Below the pieces are notes generated by a model that made no database searches, was not told the DNA's origin, and saw only the letters and a list, made by a program, of their open reading frames with translations. From NCBI RefSeq assembly GCF_001610835.1, contig NZ_CP011270.1, forward strand, positions 3,862,001 to 3,926,000: 64,000 nt of DNA, in the 5' to 3' direction. The translations under genes and the position numbers were made by a program. Positions 9,090 through 18,576 of this stretch are shown in pieces. Position 1 is the first letter of the stretch. Each line of letters begins with the position of its first letter. Origin of the DNA: Planctomyces sp. SH-PL14 (GTDB lineage: Bacteria > Planctomycetota > Planctomycetia > Planctomycetales > Planctomycetaceae).

Positions 9090-9434
9090 GTGTCGGATGA
9101 CGAGAGAAAAAACGTGATCGCAGAAGACTGGGTGTTCTCAGACATCACATACGAGTTATTACAGGGGGCGGCGACCGCTGATGGAGTTCCAGTGCAGCGG
9201 CTCACGGTTCCAGAGGCTGCAGCTACATGGTGGTTGGCCCACCTCGGCTTGGTGCGTCTGGAGAAGGGGCGCGTCGTCGCGACAGATCGAGGGCAGGTCG
9301 TTTCACGTGCTGAGATGGAGCAGGTCCCAGGTGCTTCTCGCATACGGGTGAGGGCAGGATCCCTCTGGGCAACGAAGCTCTCGAGGCAATGGGCTGCGCT
9401 CGGGCCTGGCAATCGGATCCCGTGGGGAGGCTGA
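9090..9434 (+). CDS. Probable diverged member of the winged-helix-like family
   Basis: Starts with GTG at 9090 (MSDDERKNVIAEDWVF). The 114 residues lack the LVLLSDEV opening but keep the order of elements: a helix EAAATWWLAHLGLVRLE, a short strand, then VVATDRGQVVSR, which aligns with the LRLT-x-x-G-x-x-LAR wing of copies A and B. The tail is basic. It directly follows copy B, so a tandem duplication with fast divergence is plausible. Being a genuine family member is less certain than for the other three. Confidence 0.4.
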   Translation: MSDDERKNVIAEDWVFSDITYELLQGAATADGVPVQRLTVPEAAATWWLAHLGLVRLEKGRVVATDRGQVVSRAEMEQVPGASRIRVRAGSLWATKLSRQWAALGPGNRIPWGG

Positions 9435-9538
9435 CTGCCGTACAGGGGCGGCAGATGACAGATCGAATTCCACAACTCGCTAGATAACGGGAGGTCACTG
9501 AAGCGCGTTCACTAAACAACGATCGATACGTCCAATGC

Positions 9539-10375
9539 TCATAACCGTGCGAGCAGTTCGCGTTTCTTTGTCTGAAACTCCTCTTCCGTCAATGCACCGC
9601 TTTTGTGCAGCTTCGCCAGGCGTTCGATCGACGAGATTACGTCTTCCGAACCCGACCGCCTTTCCACCTTTGACTCCGTCTGTTCACGCGGGAGAGGTTC
9701 CGAGACTGCCTTCGCCGGGTAAAGCTGAGGCAGGCTGGCGATGTCGATCGGACCATGCTGGCTGCTGAATTTGATGGAACTGCCCCCGGACTGTTGTTGA
9801 GAAACCCCTCCGATCTGATGATCCAGCGTGTCGTACACCGAGACTTCTCCGCCGAGATCGAGGGCCAGCCGCCGCGGCCCTGCGAAGTAAGCGTACCGCA
9901 TGTTGTTCTGGGATCCCGTCGCGTTTGGCGTCCCCAACTCGTCGGGCCACCAGTTCTTGGATTGTGCCGCGGTGCCCTGAACAAAGAGATTTGATCTGCG
10001 GGCAGTGTTGCCCGCTGCTGCGGCTGTCGGAGCTGGGACGTCTCGCGTTGCTCGACTCGAAGATTGTGACTGACTCTGAGACTGGCTCATGGATGGGCTC
10101 TCTTCCGAAATTGGGGAGTCGTTGAGGAGGTCCGAGAGTTCCCGGCAAAGCGCATCCACCTTGGCTTTCAGGGCGTGATTGAACATGTCGCCAATCATCG
10201 TCATTCCGCCCCGCATCCATTGCCCGACCCCTCCCAGTTCGGCGATCGAGAACTGGGCCATCGTCCCGTTGCCCTGGACGACGGCTTCAAGCAACGTTGT
10301 CACTGCCTCGGCCGATACCTGATTCCGGCGGGCGATCTCTTGAATTCGTTTCCGTCCCTCAGGTGTCAGCTGCAT
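9539..10375 (-). CDS. SHOCT domain-containing protein
   Basis: I take ATG 10375 (MQLTPEGRKRIQEIARRNQ) as start, giving 278 residues; the upstream codons look non-coding. The N-terminal 60 residues are helical with EIARRNQVSAEAVTTLL, a helix-turn-helix-like run. A Ser/Gln-rich linker (SQSQSQSQSSSRA) follows, then a middle region (DLGGEVSVYDTLDHQIGG) and a C-terminal SHOCT motif: SIERLAKLHKSGALTEEEF then KKRELLARL. SHOCT is a short C-terminal oligomerisation or tethering motif. The middle region resembles planctomycete proteins of unknown role. It probably assembles into oligomers; no enzymatic residue is visible. Confidence 0.75.
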   Translation of the reverse strand: MQLTPEGRKRIQEIARRNQVSAEAVTTLLEAVVQGNGTMAQFSIAELGGVGQWMRGGMTMIGDMFNHALKAKVDALCRELSDLLNDSPISEESPSMSQSQSQSQSSSRATRDVPAPTAAAAGNTARRSNLFVQGTAAQSKNWWPDELGTPNATGSQNNMRYAYFAGPRRLALDLGGEVSVYDTLDHQIGGVSQQQSGGSSIKFSSQHGPIDIASLPQLYPAKAVSEPLPREQTESKVERRSGSEDVISSIERLAKLHKSGALTEEEFQTKKRELLARL

Positions 10376-10437
10376 GGTGCTCACATGTGCTTCGTCAGGA
10401 ATCCGTTGCCCCGCAAGTGACCTCATTGGTGAGCCCT

Positions 10438-11313
10438 TCAGCCGGCTCGCGTCTCACCGCCCAGAACGGTAAGAATCTCTCCGCTGATGTAGCTGGAGTC
10501 CGCCTGCGAAGCGAAGAACACGAACGCCGGCGCGACCTCTTCCGGTTGACCGGGACGCTTCATTGGCGTGTCGGCGCCATGCTTGGCAACTTTCTCCGGC
10601 GGCTTCGAGACCGGCTGAAGCGGAGTCCAGATCGGTCCCGGCGCGACGCAGTTCACCCTGATCCTTCGGTCAGCCAGGTTCTGAGCCAACGACTTCGTGA
10701 AGGCGTGGATCGCTCCCTTCGTCGAGGCGTAGTCGATCAGTTCCTTACTCCCCTCCAATCCTGTGATTGATCCGCAGTTGATGATGGCGGACCCGGGCGC
10801 CAGGTGAGGCAATGCCGCCTTGGCCATGTAGAAGTAACCGTGAATATTGGTCCGAAACGTCAGGTCCCACTCGTCATCCGAGATGTCCTCGAGCGACTTG
10901 TGCGTCTGCTGGTAGGCGGCGTTGTTGACGAGAATGTCGAGCTGTCCGAACTCCTGAACGGTCGTCTGGACGGCGGACCGGCAGAACGCCGCGTCCGTGA
11001 CATCGCCCGGAATCAGCAATCCTCTGCGGCCTTCCTTCTCGATGGCCGCCTTGGTTGTCTCGGCGTCGGACTGCTCGGGAGGGAGGTAGACGATCGCGAC
11101 GTTGGCCCCTTCGCGAGCAAAGAGGACGGCCACGGACCGGCCGATCCCGGAGTCGCCTCCCGTGATCAAGGCCGAAAGTCCCTCCAATTTGCCCGAGCCA
11201 CGATAGAGCGGCGCCTGGTAATGTGGCTGAGGCGTCATCGCGGAATCGAGTCCCGGTTTTGCCTGGGATTGCTCAGGAAGCGGGGACGCCGGTTGACGCT
11301 GTAGCTCGGTCAT
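10438..11313 (-). CDS. SDR family oxidoreductase (YghA-like)
   Basis: From ATG 11313 the protein is 291 residues (MTELQRQPASPLPEQSQ). It has a long proline-rich lead of about 40 residues, then the NAD(P)-binding TGGDSGIG, the NNAA motif, catalytic serine in INCGSITG, and the YASTK tyrosine-lysine pair, followed by the PGPIWTPL loop and a GEILTVLGG end. This length and the PxYxxPxYxGSGKLEG-type lead match the YghA/YhdF subfamily of general-stress short-chain dehydrogenases; the true substrate is unknown. It sits alone in its orientation, next to stress-associated genes. Confidence 0.9.
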   Translation of the reverse strand: MTELQRQPASPLPEQSQAKPGLDSAMTPQPHYQAPLYRGSGKLEGLSALITGGDSGIGRSVAVLFAREGANVAIVYLPPEQSDAETTKAAIEKEGRRGLLIPGDVTDAAFCRSAVQTTVQEFGQLDILVNNAAYQQTHKSLEDISDDEWDLTFRTNIHGYFYMAKAALPHLAPGSAIINCGSITGLEGSKELIDYASTKGAIHAFTKSLAQNLADRRIRVNCVAPGPIWTPLQPVSKPPEKVAKHGADTPMKRPGQPEEVAPAFVFFASQADSSYISGEILTVLGGETRAG

Positions 11314-11680
11314 AGCAATGGGGATCCAGATGAGTTGCTGTCGCAGCGACAGAAGGACCTCTGCCACGTAGCAGCCAGCATTCCCACCGCGCACGATCGC
11401 TACATTGCATCGTGAAGACGAACGGACTGATACCGTCATCCGCGTCCGGGAGAATCGGGAAGTCGATGCGTTACACTGCCACCACGCGACAAAGGTGAGC
11501 TCGACAATGGACCCCGGTGGCAGGCTTTGATCACCATTGTCCCCCTGGACCTTGGCCCCCATCGTCCGCGGTCTTCGCGAGTCCTTTAGGTTGGGTGGCG
11601 GCGCATCCCAAAGGTGCCCCTGGGCGAAGCACGGTTGGGGGAAAGTTGATCCGACGCATTCCATCCCGAAGCGCGCTGGA
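11314..11680 (+). other. Intergenic stretch without a supported gene
   Basis: About 370 bases between the SDR gene and copy C of the winged-helix-like family. It probably contains the SDR promoter. I see no reading frame or strong structure to report. Confidence 0.4.
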
Positions 11681-12004
11681 TCAGTTTTGTCTTTCCCCCA
11701 ATGACGTGCCCGTCAACGCACTGCCGCCTCCCAAATCGCTCTCGATTAGTCCCAAGACTTCCAGCTGCGACCTCTGGAGCCAGACAGTTCCGCTGGCGTC
11801 ATCCGCGATCAGCTTTCGCGCGACCCGGTGTCCGATGGGCGTCAGCCTCAAGGTCTGACCTTCTCGTCCTATCAGTCCTCGTGCACAGAGAGATTCACAA
11901 GCGAGTTCATAGCTGAATGGTCTGTCGTTGCCGGCTTTCACGCTCTGAAGCTCGGTCTGCTTCAAGAACAAAACTTCATCGGACAGCAGTACCAAGTCGT
12001 GCAT
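11681..12004 (-). CDS. Winged-helix-like small protein, family copy C
   Basis: The 107-residue protein starts MHDLVLLSDEVLFLKQ and shares with copies A and B the LVLLSDEV opening, an ELACESLCARGL helix and turn, TLRLTPIGHRVARKLIAD and GTVWLQRSQLEVLG. It lies on the opposite strand 2.7 kb from copy B, so the family has spread beyond tandem duplication. Its C-terminus has an extra 20 residues rich in Gly and Ser. No ligand site is evident. Confidence 0.6.
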   Translation of the reverse strand: MHDLVLLSDEVLFLKQTELQSVKAGNDRPFSYELACESLCARGLIGREGQTLRLTPIGHRVARKLIADDASGTVWLQRSQLEVLGLIESDLGGGSALTGTSLGERQN

Positions 12005-12285
12005 AAGTCCGCCCCAATCTCGCCAGTCCGTCGACTGCCATAACCAAGGTCAGTGCTACGTCACCCCGCCAGATTGATTCACCTCTGCGCCGTTGCAATG
12101 TCTTCTCTCTCCGTCGGCCATTGGATTGCGAGAAGACAAGAGTTTTCCCGAGGCCTCGCCCGGGCTCACCAAAGCTCTACGAGTGCTGAAGGCTCCGTGC
12201 GACCACGGTATGCTCGAGGAGCGACACGGGAATAGCACTTGCTCTCCGGCTACTGATCTGACGGTCAGTCTTTCGGAGGTTGGTG

Positions 12286-13953
12286 ATGTCCAGGATTTCT
12301 TGTTTTGCGGTTCTGCTTGCAGCTCAAGGTGCGGCGACGGCGGTCGCCCAACAAACGCCCCCACGACGTGCCCCGGTGGCACCACCGGCAACGAAGCAGT
12401 CCGCCAACAAGGTTCCCACAGCGTCACGGTCCGGACCGCAAGGGGCCAATCAGGAGCCCGCCGCTCGGCGGTCACAGCCTGTTCTTGCAACGACACCCGA
12501 GACTGGCAAAGGGCCGATGTCTGGGGATGTCGTTGAACGAGCTCAGACCGCCGGGCCGCCAGAGGGGACTCTTGTTGAACAACGGCAGCAGGAGGCGGAC
12601 CGTCCAGAGAAGTTCGATCCGAAGCATGCCCAGTCTGCCTCCCCTGCGTTCAAGGACCAGCCGAAAGCGGGGAAGATCACCGGGTTTGATTTCTTTCGCG
12701 ACCCGCTGAATGCCGACGAGCCGTTCACGCCGTTTGCGGACGTCATGAAGAAGGAGGCGGCCGGCAAGGATGCCGTGGTCAAGGCCCAGCGAGCTCTTCT
12801 CGGGACACGATACGACCTGACGCCGCGGCCTGATCCGGACGTCACGATGTCTCGCGGAAAAGCCGTCTTGAAGGGGCCGACGGCTAGGCTGACCAAAGGG
12901 CTGACGTGGGACGAACTGGGCAAGATGTCGCCGTCGGACATCCGGGAAAAAGGAGTCTTCCCCTATCCGGCACTTCCGCATCCGCTCCAGGTCAATGGCG
13001 GGCAGGTGTTTCCCCAGGTCCAGACCCGGATGTTCCCCCGGCTGGAGCGGTTCGATGTCGAGTTCGACCTCCCCGCAGAGTTCCTTCCGGAGTTCCCGCC
13101 CGCCATCTTCCTTCAGAACCGTCCGGAGCTGGGAGACGTCTCCCGCGGCCAAGTGGTCTCGATCAACAACTTCCGTGACCTCTTCAAGGACCTGCTGACG
13201 CCGGTCCAACTCGATGGCCTGCGGTTGCTCCTGACGCCAATGCCCCAGGAGGAGTTCAATCCGACTGACGATCGCAAGACCGTCCAGCCGAGCCTCGGCG
13301 TTGCCTGTTTCGACTGCCATGTGAACGGCCATACGACCGGGCAGTTCCACCTGACTCCCGATATCCGCCCGCAGGAACGGCGGTTCCGCCTCGACACGAC
13401 TAGCCTCCGTGGGATGTTCAATCAACAGATCCATGGCTCCAAGCGGAGCCTGCGGTCGGTCGAAGACTTCACGGAGTTCGAGCAGCGGACTGCCTACTTC
13501 AACGGCGATCCGATCCATGCCATGAAGAAGGGCTTCCAGGAGATTCCGCGGGTCTCCGTGCCGCACATGGCCCAGTTTCAGAACATGCTCGACTTTCCGC
13601 CCGCCCCTAAGCTCAATGTCCTCGGCCGGCTGAATCGCAAAGCCAGCGAACATGAGCGGCGGGGCGAGACCCTGTTCTTCGGCAAGGCGCAGTGCTCGGT
13701 CTGCCATCCGGCGCCGTTCTATCTCGATCATCAGATGCACGACCTGCATCTGGAGCGATTCCTGGCCGACGAACCGGGGGACGGACCGATCAAGTCGTTC
13801 ACGCTTCGCGGGATCAAGGACAGCCCGCCGTACCTGAAAGATGGACGGTGTCTCACGCTCGACGACACGGTCGAGTTTTTCAACCTTGTTCTCGAACTGG
13901 AACTCACGGCCGACGAGAAAGCGGATCTCGTCGCCTTCCTCAAGTGTCTCTAA
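12286..13953 (+). CDS. Di-heme c-type cytochrome, 'cytochrome B6'-annotated planctomycete family
   Basis: ATG 12286 is preceded by GGAGGT at 12275-12280. The 555-residue product opens with a signal peptide (MSRISCFAVLLAAQGAATAVAQ), then about 110 disordered Pro/Gln/Ala-rich residues. Two CxxCH heme sites follow: CFDCH near residue 342 and CSVCH near residue 469. Their wide spacing and the C-terminal LRGIKDSPPYLKDGR resemble di-heme peroxidase (MauG/CcpA-like) proteins. It is presumably periplasmic and handles electrons or peroxide; the donor and substrate are unknown. The DUF72 gene starts 11 bases downstream, so the two are probably co-transcribed. Confidence 0.8.
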   Translation: MSRISCFAVLLAAQGAATAVAQQTPPRRAPVAPPATKQSANKVPTASRSGPQGANQEPAARRSQPVLATTPETGKGPMSGDVVERAQTAGPPEGTLVEQRQQEADRPEKFDPKHAQSASPAFKDQPKAGKITGFDFFRDPLNADEPFTPFADVMKKEAAGKDAVVKAQRALLGTRYDLTPRPDPDVTMSRGKAVLKGPTARLTKGLTWDELGKMSPSDIREKGVFPYPALPHPLQVNGGQVFPQVQTRMFPRLERFDVEFDLPAEFLPEFPPAIFLQNRPELGDVSRGQVVSINNFRDLFKDLLTPVQLDGLRLLLTPMPQEEFNPTDDRKTVQPSLGVACFDCHVNGHTTGQFHLTPDIRPQERRFRLDTTSLRGMFNQQIHGSKRSLRSVEDFTEFEQRTAYFNGDPIHAMKKGFQEIPRVSVPHMAQFQNMLDFPPAPKLNVLGRLNRKASEHERRGETLFFGKAQCSVCHPAPFYLDHQMHDLHLERFLADEPGDGPIKSFTLRGIKDSPPYLKDGRCLTLDDTVEFFNLVLELELTADEKADLVAFLKCL

Positions 13954-13963
13954 GGCCATCAAC

Positions 13964-14785
13964 GTGGCTCGTCCTTCCTCAGCTCGGCGGACGGCAAGCG
14001 TTGCCCCCGGGCCCTCGCCCGGCTACAGCATTGATCCGTCCCTGACATTCTGGATCGGCTGTGCCGGGTGGAACATTCCGAAACAGCACGACGACCTGTT
14101 CCCTCGCGACGGGAGCCATCTCGCCCGCTACCAGCGGCAGTTCAACGCCGGCGAGATCAACTCGTCGTTCTATCGCTCGCATCGTCCGGCGACGTACCGA
14201 CGATGGGCTGATGACTCACCCGAGGAATTCCGCTTCGCCGTCAAAGCCCCGCGGACAGTCACGCATGAGCATCGCCTGAAGGGAGCCGACGACCTCCTGA
14301 AGGCGTTCCTCGGGGAAGTGGCCGAACTCGGCGAGCATCTCGGCCCGCTGCTATTCCAACTCCCTCCATCGTTGCGGTTCTCGCCATCGGACGTGGAAAA
14401 CTTTCTGGAACTCCTCCGTGGCTTGTTCTCGGGCGCCCTCGTCCTCGAGCCGCGGCACACCTCCTGGCTCGGCGAGGACGCTGCACATCTTCTGAGGCAG
14501 TACCGCGTGGCGATGGCCGCTGCCGATCCTCCCCTCGGCCCCGAGATCGCCCCCGCCGGCTCGTCGTCGCCGACGTACTACCGCCTGCACGGTCATCCCC
14601 GAATGTACTATTCGCCTTACTCCGAGGGGGACCTCGCTCGTCTGGCTCGCGACATGTTCGAGCACGCCGCTGGCGGGCACGACGTCTGGTGCATCTTCGA
14701 CAATACGGCCGACGGGGCGGCGCAGACCGATGCATTGACCATGCAGCGAATGCTCGCGGCCCGCAGATCGACACTGGGACGATAG
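13964..14785 (+). CDS. DUF72 domain-containing protein (YecE-like)
   Basis: I choose the GTG at 13964, ten bases after the preceding stop, giving 273 residues; the frame is open further upstream inside the cytochrome gene, but that part is a shadow. The family hallmarks are IGCAGWNIPK at the start, the INSSFYRSHRP segment, FRFAVKAPRTVTHEHRL, GPLLFQLPPSLRF, a YYRLHGHPRMYYSPYS core and CIFDNTADGAAQTDAL. DUF72 adopts a TIM-barrel fold related to endonuclease IV; its reaction is unknown. The Arg/Ser-rich N-terminal lead is typical of poorly fixed starts. Confidence 0.87.
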   Translation: MARPSSARRTASVAPGPSPGYSIDPSLTFWIGCAGWNIPKQHDDLFPRDGSHLARYQRQFNAGEINSSFYRSHRPATYRRWADDSPEEFRFAVKAPRTVTHEHRLKGADDLLKAFLGEVAELGEHLGPLLFQLPPSLRFSPSDVENFLELLRGLFSGALVLEPRHTSWLGEDAAHLLRQYRVAMAAADPPLGPEIAPAGSSSPTYYRLHGHPRMYYSPYSEGDLARLARDMFEHAAGGHDVWCIFDNTADGAAQTDALTMQRMLAARRSTLGR

Positions 14786-14840
14786 AGTGGACCACAGGGC
14801 CAGGTGGCGATGCCGCCCCAGAACGGACGCCGATCGATTG

Positions 14841-15752
14841 CTACCGTGGCTGATTGCCGCCCGTTCCATTGGTTCGTCCCGCGACGCCCGTCGCTTCGCT
14901 CGCCTGGTACAAAGCTCCATTCGGGTTGCGCGGCTTCTCGTCGTAGGTGAGATCGTCGACCCGCCCCGCAGACAAGCGGTCCGCGACACTGGGGATCAGT
15001 TTCGAAAGCGCCGTGCTCACGAGCGACATCGCTCCAACCTTCTTCTCCCGTGTCGGGTGCTCGGCGACGTGCAAGATCGCCTCGGCCACGTCCTGCGCCT
15101 GGATCATCGGATCGGGGAGCTTCGGCTCCTTGGGCATGTCGTTCTTCGCATGCTGAGGGAACGGCGTGTCGACGGCAGTCGGCTGGATCAACGTCACCGC
15201 AACGGGAAGCTTGTCGACCTCCTCGACTTCGACCCGCAGGACGTCGACGTACCCCTTGATGGCGTGTTTGGTCGCGACGTAGATGCTCATGAGCGGGGCG
15301 TAGGAATCGGAGACCTCGCTTCCGACCGTGATCAGCGCACCGCCACTGCTTTTCAGATGCGGAAGAGCGACGACGCAGCCGTTGACCGCTCCCCAGAAGT
15401 TGATATCGAACAGTCTCCGGGCATCCTCTTCGCGAAACGTGTCCGCGCGGCCGTACATCCCCAGGCCGGCGTTGTTGACCCACGTGTCGATCCGCCCGAA
15501 GGTCCTGATCGCCGTTTTGGCGAGGGCTTCTACCTGGCTGCGGTCGGAAACATCACACGGGACCGCGATCGCCCGGCCCCCCCGGCCCGTGATCCGCCCC
15601 GCGACGTGAAGAAGCGTCTTTTCGCTGCGGGCGGCGAGGACGACCGAAGCCCCCATCTCCGCGAGAAGTTCGGCGGTCGCCAGTCCGATCCCTGAAGACG
15701 CGCCGGTAATCACGACAACCTGATCCGCAATCTTCTTGAGCGTTGTCGACAT
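14841..15752 (-). CDS. SDR family oxidoreductase
   Basis: A 303-residue protein starting MSTTLKKIADQVVVITGASS. It shows the cofactor motif TGASSGIG, NNAG, a catalytic serine in VGSEVSDSYAP and the YVATK tyrosine and lysine. The C-terminal 60 residues are an extension (LSAGRVDDLTYDEKPRNPNG) seen in SDRs of stress clusters in many bacteria. It starts 27 bases after the stop of the alcohol-dehydrogenase remnant on the same strand, so the two formed an operon. An IS4-family element now interrupts the upstream gene, so this SDR may depend on an internal or IS-borne promoter. Confidence 0.9.
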   Translation of the reverse strand: MSTTLKKIADQVVVITGASSGIGLATAELLAEMGASVVLAARSEKTLLHVAGRITGRGGRAIAVPCDVSDRSQVEALAKTAIRTFGRIDTWVNNAGLGMYGRADTFREEDARRLFDINFWGAVNGCVVALPHLKSSGGALITVGSEVSDSYAPLMSIYVATKHAIKGYVDVLRVEVEEVDKLPVAVTLIQPTAVDTPFPQHAKNDMPKEPKLPDPMIQAQDVAEAILHVAEHPTREKKVGAMSLVSTALSKLIPSVADRLSAGRVDDLTYDEKPRNPNGALYQASEATGVAGRTNGTGGNQPR

Positions 15753-15779
15753 GAAGAAGAACTCCTTGGGAGGGGGCGA

Positions 15780-16810
15780 TCAGGGCTTCAGGACAACTTT
15801 GACACAGCCGTCTTTCTTATCGCGGAAGGTCTTGTAGGCGTCGGGCGCCTCGGACAGGGGCAACCGGTGCGTGATGATCGCCGACGGATCGATCTGGTCT
15901 TTCTCGATCCGCTCCAGGAGCGGCTGCAGGTAGCGGTGCACATGCGTCTGACCGGACTTCATCGTCAGGGCCTTGTTGACGAAGGCCCCCATCGGAACCT
16001 TGTCGAGTAGGCCCACATACACCCCCGGCACCGAGACGGTTCCTCCTTTTCGGCAGGCCATGATTGCCTGCCGCAGTACGGACGGCCGGTCGGTCGCCAG
16101 GCCGACCGCCGCCTTCGCGTTGTCGAGCACCGCCGGCCAGCTCCCCCACCCGTGGGCCTCCGCTCCGACGGCATCAATACACCGGTCCGGCCCGCGTCCC
16201 TTCGTCATCTCCTGCAGCCGGTCAAAGACGCTGGCATCGGTCTCGGTGAAGTCGATCGTCTCCGCTCGCCCCAGACGCCTCGCCATCTCCAGCCGCTCCG
16301 GAACGTGGTCGATGGCGATCACCCGCCCGGCTCCGAACAGCCAGGCGCTCTGAATGCAGAACTGCCCCACCGGCCCGCACCCCCAGACCGCGACGGTGTC
16401 GCCCGCCTCAATGTCGGCCTGCTCCGCTCCCATGTACCCGGTCGGGAAGATGTCGGTCAGGAACAGCACCTTCTCGTCGGGGATGTGGCTGGGCACCTTG
16501 AAGGCCCCGAAGTCCGCCAGGGGGACCCGGACGTATTCCGCCTGCCCTCCGGCGAATCCCCCGAGCATGTGGCTGTAGCCAAACAGTCCGCTGGGCGAAT
16601 GGCCCATCGCCTCCTCGGCGATCTTCTTGTTGGGGTTGGAGTTCTCGCAGCACGAGAACAGCGTCTTCTGGCAGAAGAAGCACGTCCCGCACGCCATCGT
16701 GAATGGGACGACGACCCGGTCCCCTTTGCTCAGCTTGCCGGCGGCGACGGTCCCGGTCTCGACCACCTCCCCCATGAACTCGTGCCCCAGGACGTCGCCG
16801 GACTCCATCG
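15780..16810 (-). pseudogene. Zinc alcohol dehydrogenase, 3' part, separated by IS insertion
   Basis: The protein sequence from [19 protein letters not shown] to the end carries GHE catalytic-zinc residues, the structural zinc cysteines in [15 protein letters not shown], and the NAD-binding [16 protein letters not shown]. It matches the glutathione-independent formaldehyde dehydrogenase-like group. The first 54 residues are missing here and occur at 18417-18576, on the other side of an IS4-family element; joining the parts across one copy of the 9-base duplication restores the natural order [16 protein letters not shown]. An internal start at ATG 16808 could still yield a truncated, probably inactive product lacking the first catalytic-zinc cysteine. 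Confidence 0.9.
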
Positions 16811-18416
16811 CTGTGTCCTACCCACAATCGTCGCGTGCCAGGGCGCGGCCTTCCAGCAGGTGCAGAAGCTTGGTTGCGCCACGTGACAGGGTGATCCAGC
16901 CAGGAAGGCCATCCCCCTTTCGTCCCAGGAACCCGCCCAGCATCGCCAGTCGGCGAGTGAACTCGTCGATCGTCCATCCGTCGAGTCGGGCCTTGGGGAA
17001 GTGGATCGCCGTGTATCGCCTGAGCATTTCGATCCATTCCCGCGGCGCCGCCCTTTCCGCCGGACGGTCCGGCTCCGTACGGGACAGGTTGCGGATCGTG
17101 AGCAGCCGTACGGCCGTCACGCACAGGACCGCCGTGATCCGCTCCAGACGTGAGGCCGACTGGTACTGCCGCTCTTCGACATGGCAGCCGCTCTTGAGCG
17201 CCTTGTGGTAGTCCTCGATCAACGGGCGGCGGGCGTAGTCCGTCGCCACCTGTCGGGCCTCGTCGGCGGTGCCAACGTCTTCTGACGTGAGCAGCACCCA
17301 CCTTAAGGGGGCAGCTCCCTTCGGAGGGCGGCGCTCCACGACTTCGACGGCGCTCATCCGGATCGCCGAAGGCGCCTGGGCTTTCGCCCAGGCGCTCATC
17401 GGGGACCGCCGCGGCATCTCGATCCGGGCCCAACGGAGTTCGACCGTCGCCGTGCGGGCCGGACGCTGCGCCTTGGCGACCACCTCCACCTCATACCCCG
17501 CCACGAAGCAGGCCTGAGAGAGCCAGGTCTCCAGGGGCGTCGTCGACGAGTCGGCAACCCCTTCCTTCGGCACGGGACGAATCTTTCGCCGCAACTGAGC
17601 GGCCCGGATGATCCACCCGGTTCCCAACAGCGCCGCCTGAGCGTAGACCTCGTAGTTGTCCGCTCCCCGATCGCACACATGAACCAGCCGTTCTCCCGCC
17701 GGGGCTGCGCCGACCTGGGCGATCAGGTTCCGCCAGACCTCCGATTCGCGGGGACGCTTCAGGCTCTGCTCGACCGTCTCCCGCTTGCCGTCCGGCCGCC
17801 GCGGCTTGCGCTGGCGGCAGAACAGGATCTGGCCTGCCAGTCCATGCACCTCCTGAGTCGCGGCGTCGATCTTGAGCGCCGTATGCAGGTGAAAGCCCTG
17901 CCGAAGACCGCTGCCCGTCAGTCCGAGGCCTTCCAGCGGCCGGTGCAGGTGTGTTAACGAGATCTCGGTCGTGTCATGGATCACCAGGGACCGGCCGGTC
18001 GTGGAGACCTTCTCACGCGTCTCCCGGCAATGCGGCTCGACGAGGGCCCCGAAGTGGACGTCGGCACAGTCCATGAATCGGTAGGCCCCCTTGCAGGATG
18101 ACCAGGTTCGCGTCTGGACAGGTGTGGTGGCCCCGGGATCAATCGCGACCGCCGCGGCGAATGAGATGAGGCGACGGTTGCGTCGTCGATCCCCCAGCTG
18201 ACACTGCCGAAACTGAGTTTCAGCCCATTCCGCGGGCGGAAGACAGAGGCTCTCCATATCGCCGATTCCAACCGGCCAAAGTGACCCGGAGTCCATGCCC
18301 CCGGTTCCGGCCTCCTATTCTCTCAAGGAGGCATGCCACACGGCCAGCCTGTCGCAAGACCTTGCGGGAACCATCACGCCTCCAGAGAAGCTCCCTGAAA
18401 TGTGGGTAAGACACAG
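16811..18416. mobile_element. IS4-family insertion sequence, about 1.6 kb
   Basis: Ends were read directly. The left end starts CTGTGTCCTACCCACA and the right end, read inward on the other strand, starts CTGTGTCTTACCCACA: 16-bp terminal inverted repeats with one mismatch. The element is flanked by ACTCCATCG at 16802-16810 and 18417-18425, a 9-base target duplication (10 if a shared G is counted). It carries one full-length transposase and has landed in an alcohol dehydrogenase gene. Near-identical ends, intact transposase and intact duplication indicate a recent insertion. Confidence 0.92.
16818..18296 (-). CDS. IS4-family transposase (Tn5-like, with N-terminal DNA-binding domain)
   Basis: 492 residues from ATG 18296; another ATG lies at residue 14. 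The N-terminus ([20 protein letters not shown]) is the Tn5-type DNA-binding domain. Catalytic acidic residues fall in [22 protein letters not shown] and the YREK signature [18 protein letters not shown], whose glutamate is the third acid. The gene fills the element almost end to end, its stop being 7 bases inside the left inverted repeat. It is intact, so it should be functional. Confidence 0.93.
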   Translation of the reverse strand: MDSGSLWPVGIGDMESLCLPPAEWAETQFRQCQLGDRRRNRRLISFAAAVAIDPGATTPVQTRTWSSCKGAYRFMDCADVHFGALVEPHCRETREKVSTTGRSLVIHDTTEISLTHLHRPLEGLGLTGSGLRQGFHLHTALKIDAATQEVHGLAGQILFCRQRKPRRPDGKRETVEQSLKRPRESEVWRNLIAQVGAAPAGERLVHVCDRGADNYEVYAQAALLGTGWIIRAAQLRRKIRPVPKEGVADSSTTPLETWLSQACFVAGYEVEVVAKAQRPARTATVELRWARIEMPRRSPMSAWAKAQAPSAIRMSAVEVVERRPPKGAAPLRWVLLTSEDVGTADEARQVATDYARRPLIEDYHKALKSGCHVEERQYQSASRLERITAVLCVTAVRLLTIRNLSRTEPDRPAERAAPREWIEMLRRYTAIHFPKARLDGWTIDEFTRRLAMLGGFLGRKGDGLPGWITLSRGATKLLHLLEGRALARDDCG

Positions 18417-18576
18417 ACTCCATCGTGGGCATGTCGCCGTCGTAGAGATGCAGGTCGGATCCGCAGATGGCGGTCGAGGTGACCCGGATGATCGCATCCC
18501 GGGGATCCTCGATTTGGGGATCGGGCACGTTGTCGATTCGTACGTCTTCTTTGCCGTGCCAGCAGAGCGCCTTCAT
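18417..18576 (-). pseudogene. Zinc alcohol dehydrogenase, 5' part
   Basis: From ATG 18576 it reads [20 protein letters not shown] and on to [20 protein letters not shown], the canonical start of the family including the first catalytic-zinc cysteine (CGSD). Translation then runs into the insertion sequence and continues for a nonsense tail. The coding sequence resumes at 16810 leftwards. The promoter of the former ADH-SDR operon should lie upstream of 18576. Confidence 0.92.

Noticed and set aside
12472-13962. 496-codon frame on the minus strand
   Set aside because: Shadow of the di-heme cytochrome gene; composition Arg/Glu/Leu-rich with no motif.
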